Shown: piece after piece, positions 52,139 through 57,933 of the stretch
Numbering within the stretch: the first letter of the stretch is position 1
Layout: each line of letters starts with the position of its first letter
Assembly (NCBI RefSeq): GCF_014843845.1
Contig: NZ_JHQS01000032.1
Coordinates: 1 to 57,933 of the forward strand
Length of the DNA: 57,933 nt
Source: Mesorhizobium amorphae
Lineage (GTDB): Bacteria; Pseudomonadota; Alphaproteobacteria; Rhizobiales; Rhizobiaceae
Direction of reading: 5' to 3'
Position numbers and translations under genes: made by a program
Notes under the pieces: generated by a model
What the model was told of the DNA's origin: nothing
The model's database searches: none
What the model saw: only the letters and a program-made list of their open reading frames with translations

Positions 52139-52366
52139 ATGTCCCTCACTTCAAAGACATCAGGCGATCAGGCCGAGTCGCTTTTCAGCAAGACCCGGAC
52201 GCAGTCGATGTCGCTCAATCGCATCATCTCCGAACGGGATGCCGTCAGCGATGCCCGGGAAGCCAAGACCGCGCGGCTGCGCGAACTGCGCCTGGAAAAA
52301 GAGGCCGACGAGAGGGCGGCTGCCCTCGCTCAGACCAGCATGCCGAAGCGCGCGGGCAAACGCTGA
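52139..52366 (+). CDS. Small hypothetical helical protein, 75 aa
   Basis: Highly charged helix-rich protein (SLNRIISERDAVSDAREAK, then RLRELRLEKEADERAAAL) with a basic end (MPKRAGKR). AGGAAGAA lies just upstream of the ATG. The stop overlaps the next start (TGATG), forming a small operon with the 135- and 52-residue proteins. No family recognised. Confidence 0.65.
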   Translation: MSLTSKTSGDQAESLFSKTRTQSMSLNRIISERDAVSDAREAKTARLRELRLEKEADERAAALAQTSMPKRAGKR

Positions 52367-52773
52367 TGGCCACCAAGCGCGTGCCGCCAACGCCGATCGC
52401 CGGCGACGCCACCATTGCCGACATGGTCGAACTTCTCGACAAGCCGGTCGAATATGTCCGGCGCGTGCTGGAAAAGCTGGAACGCTGCAGGCGCGCCCAT
52501 GGCGACGCCCAGGTGCGCGTCGGTGTGCGCGGCCGCGCCGAAGCCCCGAACTATCTGGTCGAATATGTCCGCGAGGACGCCAAGACGCGCGAACGGGTGA
52601 CCCATCAGGATGCCGCCTACAGCGGCAGCACGCATCGCGAACTGGCGCCGCATCACATCGAGGACGCCAGGAACTGGTCGCCCGAGGAAATGAACATCAC
52701 GGCGGTGTCGGCGCTGATCGGCCGCCTGCGCAATCCGCGCGCGCCGTCATCGCGTTTCTCTGACGAGGACTGA
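52366..52773 (+). CDS. Hypothetical protein, 135 aa
   Basis: Soluble protein with DATIADMVELLDKPVEYVRR (helical), VRVGVRGRAEAPNYLVEYV (beta) and a C-terminal helix (WSPEEMNITAVSALIGRL). No catalytic motif is apparent. It begins in the stop codon of the preceding gene. The family is unknown to me. Confidence 0.65.
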   Translation: MATKRVPPTPIAGDATIADMVELLDKPVEYVRRVLEKLERCRRAHGDAQVRVGVRGRAEAPNYLVEYVREDAKTRERVTHQDAAYSGSTHRELAPHHIEDARNWSPEEMNITAVSALIGRLRNPRAPSSRFSDED

Positions 52774-52774
52774 C

Positions 52775-52933
52775 ATGGCCATAAAATTTTCCGCCAAGGA
52801 CCAGCCGGCAGCGCCGGCCGCCACCGCCAAGCCGGCCAAGCCGGCTGCCGCGCCGAAGGCCGACGAACCGGTCGCAACCGATCTGTTCAAGTCGCCAGCG
52901 GATGCGCCCCGGAAGACGGCCAAGAAGAAATAG
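52775..52933 (+). CDS. Small Ala/Pro/Lys-rich protein, 52 aa
   Basis: The frame gives MAIKFSAKDQPAAPAATAKP and a low-complexity AKPAKPAAAPK stretch ending in KKK. It begins one base after the previous stop. Intrinsically disordered with lysines, like nucleic-acid-associated tails. Supported by coupling and composition; function unknown. Confidence 0.55.
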   Translation: MAIKFSAKDQPAAPAATAKPAKPAAAPKADEPVATDLFKSPADAPRKTAKKK

Positions 52934-53321
52934 CGCCTTGCCGCGAAATGCCAACCGCGATCCTGTCGCGCCGGGCCTGCTTGCCCTGGCGGCAGCCGCG
53001 GACTTTTCACCGCTAGAGCAAGGGGCCGGTGCGGCCCTGTTCGACTGCCAGGCCTGCGGCGCCTGCTGCTCCTATTCAGCCGAATGGCCGCGCTTTTCCA
53101 CCGAGGACGATGCGCAGCTCGACCGCATTCCGCAGAAATTCGTCGCTGCCGACGAATCCGGTATGCGCTGCGACGGCGTGCGCTGTTCGGCTCTGTCCGG
53201 CGAGGTCGGCAAGCATACCGCTTGCGGCATCTATGACGTCCGCCCCGACGTCTGCCGCGCCTGCATGCCCGGCGGCGACGACTGCCTGATGGCGCGCAAG
53301 GCGCACGGGCTGTCACTGTAG
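52902..53321 (+). CDS. YkgJ family cysteine-cluster protein, 139 aa
   Basis: CQACGACC (about residue 49), CDGVRCSAL and CGIYDVRPDVCRACMPG are the conserved Cys clusters of the YkgJ family, expected to bind zinc or an iron-sulfur cluster. Function is unknown. The ATG at 52902 lies inside the preceding gene; a TTG at 52938 (LPRNANRD) is an alternative start just after its stop. Confidence 0.8.
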   Translation: MRPGRRPRRNSALPRNANRDPVAPGLLALAAAADFSPLEQGAGAALFDCQACGACCSYSAEWPRFSTEDDAQLDRIPQKFVAADESGMRCDGVRCSALSGEVGKHTACGIYDVRPDVCRACMPGGDDCLMARKAHGLSL

Positions 53322-53414
53322 GGGCTGTCGGTCGCTCACCGTGGGATGTGGCGGGGCAAAGGCTGGGTTCTACAAGGCAGGCCTTGCCTGCAATGCAAGT
53401 CCTTGCCATATAGC

Positions 53415-53490
53415 GCTCGGGAATGGTGTCTCCCTGATAACCGCGCTGATGCTGATGACGCCTGCTGACGAACGCCCTTCGGGCGCGCAG
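53415..53490 (+). ncRNA. Fluoride (crcB) riboswitch
   Basis: GGGAATGGTGTCTCCC starting at 53419, then TGATAACCGC and GCTGATGATGCC-like text (actual: GCTGATGACGCCTGCT near 53451-53466) match the conserved crcB motif core (GG-x-GATGG-x-GT-x-x-x-CC, AACCGC, TGATG-x-CGCCT). A GCGCCC/GGGCGC-type hairpin (53472-53486) follows and could mask the GGAGG of crcB, giving a translational expression platform. It sits directly before a fluoride channel gene. Confidence 0.85.
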
Positions 53491-53499
53491 GAGGCTGTC

Positions 53500-53868
53500 A
53501 TGGGATTTTTCGTCGTGTTCATCGGATCAGGTATCGGTGGCGCTCTCCGCTACGGCGTCGGGCTTCTGTCGCTGCGACTGCTCGGTGCCAACTTTCCCTT
53601 CGGAACGCTTTCCATCAACATCGTCGGATCGGCCCTGATGGGCCTTGTCGTTAGCCTGTTCGCATTGTTCGAGATCGGCGGGGACGACGTCAGGTTGTTC
53701 CTGACGACAGGTATCATCGGCGGCTTTACGACCTTCTCGACCTTCTCGCTCGACGCCGTGACGCTATGGGAACGCGGCCAGCATCTGGCAGCCATCGGCT
53801 ACATAGTCGCCAGTGTGACGCTGTCGTTGACGGCTTTGGCGGCAGTTCTCCTGCTTATGCGCCGCTGA
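53500..53868 (+). CDS. crcB: Fluoride channel CrcB/Fluc, 122 aa
   Basis: Four helices with the Fluc motifs GSGIGGALRYGV, FPFGTLSINIVGSALMG and the Na+/F- pathway segment GFTTFSTFSLDAV. It lets fluoride leak out of the cytoplasm, as a dual-topology dimer. The start is the ATG at 53500 after AGGAGG; the longer frame runs through the riboswitch. Likely induced by fluoride. Confidence 0.96.
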   Translation: MGFFVVFIGSGIGGALRYGVGLLSLRLLGANFPFGTLSINIVGSALMGLVVSLFALFEIGGDDVRLFLTTGIIGGFTTFSTFSLDAVTLWERGQHLAAIGYIVASVTLSLTALAAVLLLMRR

Positions 53869-53988
53869 TCGATTTTGGACGCGCTTGCGAACCGCGACAG
53901 CGTGAGCGCATCGGCGTGAGCCCATAGCTTGTGTAGTGCGTTCTTGCCCGGTACCTTGCCGCCGGGCCGGGTGCCGGAGGAGCAAGTC

Positions 53989-54600
53989 GTGAGCATCGAA
54001 TTCCTGTTGACGTCGCTGATCGTCGTGGCCTCGCCCGGCACCGGCGTTCTCTACACGCTAAGCGCCGGCCTGTCGCGCGGGGCGCGTGCCTCGATCATCG
54101 CCGCCTTCGGCTGCACGCTGGGCATCATCCCGCATATGGCGGCCGCCATCACCGGTCTTGCCGCGCTGCTGCACACCAGCGCCATCGCCTTCGAGACGCT
54201 GAAGTATCTCGGCGTCGCCTATCTGCTCTACATGGCCTGGAACACGCTGAAGGAGACGGGCGGCCTGAGCGTCGACCAGGACGTCGCACCGCGCTCGGCC
54301 GGCAAGGTCATCACCTCCGGCATCCTGATCAACATCCTCAACCCGAAACTGTCGATCTTCTTCTTCGCCTTCCTGCCGCAATTCGTCAGCACCACCGAAC
54401 CGCACGCGCTGTCGAAGATGCTGGAACTGTCGAGCGTCTTCATGTTTTTGACCTTCGTCGTCTTCGTCGGCTACGGCATCTTCGCCGCCTCGATCCGCAG
54501 CCATGTCGTATCGCGGCCGAGGGTGCTGACCTGGATGCGCCGCACCTTCGCCGGCGCCTTCGTCATGCTCGGCGCCAAGCTGGCGCTGGCGGACCGGTAG
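53989..54600 (+). CDS. LysE/RhtB family exporter, 203 aa
   Basis: Six helices with LLTSLIVVASPGTGVLYTL and INILNPKLSIFFFAFLPQFV, the PGP-like loop and the N-P-K motif of LysE/RhtB amino-acid exporters. It would export an amino acid or related metabolite. The start is GTG (VSIEFLL) after GGAGGAG. Divergence from crcB and spacing suggest its own promoter. Confidence 0.9.
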   Translation: MSIEFLLTSLIVVASPGTGVLYTLSAGLSRGARASIIAAFGCTLGIIPHMAAAITGLAALLHTSAIAFETLKYLGVAYLLYMAWNTLKETGGLSVDQDVAPRSAGKVITSGILINILNPKLSIFFFAFLPQFVSTTEPHALSKMLELSSVFMFLTFVVFVGYGIFAASIRSHVVSRPRVLTWMRRTFAGAFVMLGAKLALADR

Positions 54601-54644
54601 CGTCTGTTCACGGGCTTTGTCGCCTGCATGACCAAGACAATGAG

Positions 54645-54668
54645 AAGGCGAGCCAAGGCCCGCCTTCA
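54645..54668. terminator. Hairpin between the convergent LysE and SnoaL-like genes
   Basis: AAGGCG and CGCCTT arms (54647-54666) in the 150-base gap form a hairpin followed by CATCTG. A weak candidate terminator serving one or both transcripts. Confidence 0.35.
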
Positions 54669-54752
54669 TCTGCTCTTCAGCCGATAAGGTTACTAGTTTG
54701 CGCCGCCGAGAGCCTTCGTATTTTAGGAATACATCATATATTGGCGGTCGAC

Positions 54753-55139
54753 CTATCCCTTGACGTAGCCCATCGCCTCGACGATCCGCCCGCCGTCTAC
54801 GCGCATCAAATTGACGCCGCGCAGCGAATTGCCGTCGGTCATGAAATAGCGCCAGCGGATCGTTGCCCGATCGCCGGCGACGAAGGTCTCCTCGATGTCG
54901 AAGCGGGTGCCTGGCTGGGTGGCGATCACCGACCACAGCGCCACGCATGCCGCCTTGCCGGCGTGCCGCGCGCCGTCCGGCGCCGGCACCGTGTTCTCGA
55001 TCACGCAATCCTCGGCCACCAGCTCCGCAAGCGCCGTCGGGTCATGACGTTGGAACACGTCGTTGAAGCACCGCATGATCTTGGCCGTCTGGTGGGACAA
55101 ATCATTCGCGGCGATGTCCATGATGAGCTCGTGTGTCAT
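54753..55139 (-). CDS. SnoaL/NTF2-like protein, 128 aa
   Basis: Cone-shaped alpha+beta barrel pattern: MRCFNDVFQRHDPTALAELVAED, VIENTVPAPDG and ATIRWRYFMTDGNSLRGVNLM. SnoaL-like proteins bind or transform small molecules. The start at 55139 has AGGAGA at good spacing; the ATG two codons upstream is too near the ribosome site. It follows the OsmC gene by 16 bases and is probably co-transcribed with it. Confidence 0.85.
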   Translation of the reverse strand: MTHELIMDIAANDLSHQTAKIMRCFNDVFQRHDPTALAELVAEDCVIENTVPAPDGARHAGKAACVALWSVIATQPGTRFDIEETFVAGDRATIRWRYFMTDGNSLRGVNLMRVDGGRIVEAMGYVKG

Positions 55140-55155
55140 CGTCATTCTCCTGTTT

Positions 55156-55602
55156 TCATTGGTCTTCGAGAGCTTCGACGAGCACGGCCTTGAGGGTGAT
55201 GTCGGCCACGCCGGCAAGCGCGCGCGAGACCAGGCATGTCGCTTTGGCGGACTGCGCAAGCCGCTCGAATTCCTCTGTCCCGAGTTCCGCGACCTCCGCC
55301 TCCGTTTCGAGTTCGATGCGTGTGATCGTCGGCCCGGCCGCGGTCGCGCCGAGATGCACTTTCGCCGTGGTGCGGATGTTCCGGGGGTTATGACCCTCCC
55401 GGCCGAGGATGGCGCTCAGCGCCATCGAGAAGCAGCCGGCATGGGCCGCCGCGATCAGTTCTTCCGGATTGGTGCCCGGACCATTTTCGAAACGCGACGG
55501 GAAGGAGTAGGCGCCCTCGAAGACGCCGCTGCCCAGCCGAAGCCGGCCCGAACCTTCCTTCAGCGCACCTTGCCACTCGGCCGAAGCCTCACGAATTGTC
55601 AT
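55156..55602 (-). CDS. OsmC/Ohr family peroxidase, 148 aa
   Basis: EELIAAAHAGCFSMALSAIL and KATCLVSRALAG carry the two reactive Cys residues of OsmC proteins, which reduce organic hydroperoxides. Full length. A GGAGGAACC ribosome site sets the start at 55602. The promoter region holds direct repeats next to a divergent TetR gene. Cys-based peroxidase in the cytoplasm. Confidence 0.92.
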   Translation of the reverse strand: MTIREASAEWQGALKEGSGRLRLGSGVFEGAYSFPSRFENGPGTNPEELIAAAHAGCFSMALSAILGREGHNPRNIRTTAKVHLGATAAGPTITRIELETEAEVAELGTEEFERLAQSAKATCLVSRALAGVADITLKAVLVEALEDQ

Positions 55603-55644
55603 TGGTTCCTCCAAGAGTTCGATTGAAAAAAATGCGTATATGTG

Positions 55645-55679
55645 GACCGATCTACATATTATGTAGACCGATTGTCATA
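55645..55679. promoter_or_regulatory. TetR operators between the OsmC and TetR genes
   Basis: GACCGATCTACATA at 55645 and GACCGATTGTCATA at 55666 are direct repeats 21 bases apart (two helix turns). Within them CTACATA-T-TATGTAG (55652-55666) is a perfect palindrome. AT-rich, so it overlaps the likely promoters of both divergent transcripts. Confidence 0.75.
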
Positions 55680-55723
55680 TTAGTAACAAGGCCTATAATG
55701 GCTCTCTCCTGACAGGGGCTGAC

Positions 55724-56332
55724 ATGGCGAACGACACCCGCACCCGCATGATCGAGGCAACGGCGCTGCTGATTGGGCAGCGCGGCTATCACGGCACCTC
55801 GCTCAACGACATACTGAGCGCTAGCGGCGCACCGCGCGGTTCGCTCTATTTCCATTTTCCGGGCGGCAAGGATCAATTGGTCATCGAGGTGACGCGTGAC
55901 AGCGTCGCCAAAGTGACAGAAAGGCTGGGCGAGGACCTTGCCGCCGAAACGAGCCCGGCTGTGGCCGTCCACCACATCTACCAGTCGGTTGCCCGCATGC
56001 TGGAGGACAATGAATTCACGCTCGGCTGCCCGATCGCGCCCGTGGTGCTGGATTCACCGGCGAACGTGCCGGAACTGGCCGAACTGTGCCGCTCGGCCTT
56101 CGAGCAGTGGATCGGCCTGCTGCGGCAGGCCTTCGTCAGGGCAGGGGTGCCCGAACGCCGTGCGCATGCCTTGGCGTTGCTGGTCGAATCCTCGCTGGAA
56201 GGGCTGATGGTGATTGCGCGCGCCACCCGTGATCGCGCCCCGCTGCTGGCCGTGGCCGACGAAGTCGCGGCGCTGGTCGAGTCGGCCGTGCTGGCCGGCG
56301 AAGCGCGGCAACGCGCGGAGGCCGCCGTCTGA
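55724..56332 (+). CDS. TetR family regulator, 202 aa
   Basis: HTH: RMIEATALLIGQRGYHGTSL, then LSASGAPRGSLYFHFPGGK, close to the YxaF/LmrA-like group whose ligand domain has GCPIAPVVLD as here. Such regulators often respond to drugs or aromatic or phenolic compounds. It probably represses itself and the OsmC-SnoaL operon. The gap of about 120 bases before the start contains the operators. Confidence 0.88.
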   Translation: MANDTRTRMIEATALLIGQRGYHGTSLNDILSASGAPRGSLYFHFPGGKDQLVIEVTRDSVAKVTERLGEDLAAETSPAVAVHHIYQSVARMLEDNEFTLGCPIAPVVLDSPANVPELAELCRSAFEQWIGLLRQAFVRAGVPERRAHALALLVESSLEGLMVIARATRDRAPLLAVADEVAALVESAVLAGEARQRAEAAV

Positions 56333-56516
56333 GGCGTGGGTCCAGGGCGTCGGTTTCCCCCGACCGGAATTGCGCAAAAACAAATGGTTACAGCGGTTTC
56401 GTGATTCTAGCTCTGAGCTCATTGGCCAGCGCGGTCAGGAAGTTCGGTTTTTGGCCAGGTATGCATCTCTGCGCGCGCTCACAGTCGGCCAGTGCGGCAG
56501 TACTTCACCCATGAAG

Positions 56517-56542
56517 AAAGGGCGGCATTGCTGCCGCCCTTT
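56517..56542 (-). terminator. Terminator of groEL
   Basis: AAAGGGCGGCA and TGCCGCCCTTT form a perfect 11-base-pair stem with a four-base loop. On the minus strand it is followed by CTTCAT, about 25 bases after the groEL stop; it can also serve the TetR transcript from the other side. Confidence 0.8.
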
Positions 56543-56566
56543 CGTAAGCCTAGCGAGCTGGCTAGA

Positions 56567-57933
<1,367 letters not shown>

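Overview
The window looks like a chromosomal segment of a Rhizobiales alphaproteobacterium, most like Mesorhizobium or a close Phyllobacteriaceae relative. This rests on the high G+C, on the complete general L-amino-acid transporter aapJQMP, on a ChoX-type choline-binding protein beside a BetI-like repressor, and on the overall protein character. Genus is inference; no marker such as 16S rRNA is present.

Region 1 (1-13243) is the right part of a prophage or phage-derived element. It starts with small virion genes, including a T7 gp14-like internal protein. Two tail-spike genes follow that share the same N-terminal module, and each is preceded by a near-identical hairpin/U-tract leader. The lysis end holds a GH108 endolysin, very small overlapping membrane genes, a candidate inner/outer spanin pair and a holin-like protein. 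Between spike and endolysin lies an island of lower G+C (4588-10969) coding for surface-glycan enzymes: a PAPS-type sulfotransferase, a two-module glycosyltransferase, a SAM methyltransferase with a coiled-coil tail, and a GT10 fucosyltransferase. A decayed endolysin fragment (8324-8437) lies inside the island. The most notable hypothesis in the window is a prophage-borne polysaccharide-remodelling (lysogenic conversion) island next to the spike that would recognise surface polysaccharide.

Region 2 (13323-28697) is ordinary chromosome: msrA, small conserved proteins, a PAS protein, a GFA-fold protein, an ArsB/CitM-type transporter with a convergent TetR regulator, an enoyl-CoA hydratase, and an SHMT-like enzyme with an orphan amino-acid-binding protein and a GcvA-like LysR. 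A cupredoxin/DUF4142/ECF-sigma cluster, metC, and a DUF1326-DUF2182 pair with a Met-rich metal-binding-like segment follow. Several remnants show rearrangement: a cupredoxin 3' fragment under the end of the enoyl-CoA hydratase gene, and a truncated CBS gene.

Region 3 (28698-43297) carries aapJQMP, a DUF2459 protein, an orphan BrnA-like antitoxin, a FAD monooxygenase, a zf-CHCC protein, the ppk-ppx polyphosphate operon, two DoxX paralogues, fumC and an SDR. Region 4 (43407-57933) contains regulator/target pairs with visible operators: BetI-like/choX-hydrolase, TetR/NIPSNAP, ArsR/SRPBCC-YCII and TetR/OsmC-SnoaL. It also has a Tat-exported metallophosphoesterase, a GST, a cold-shock protein, a fluoride riboswitch with crcB, a LysE exporter and the C-terminal five-sixths of groEL, cut by the window edge.

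No tRNA, rRNA, insertion sequence or CRISPR array was recognised. Function assignments come from reading motifs by eye; no database search was possible.
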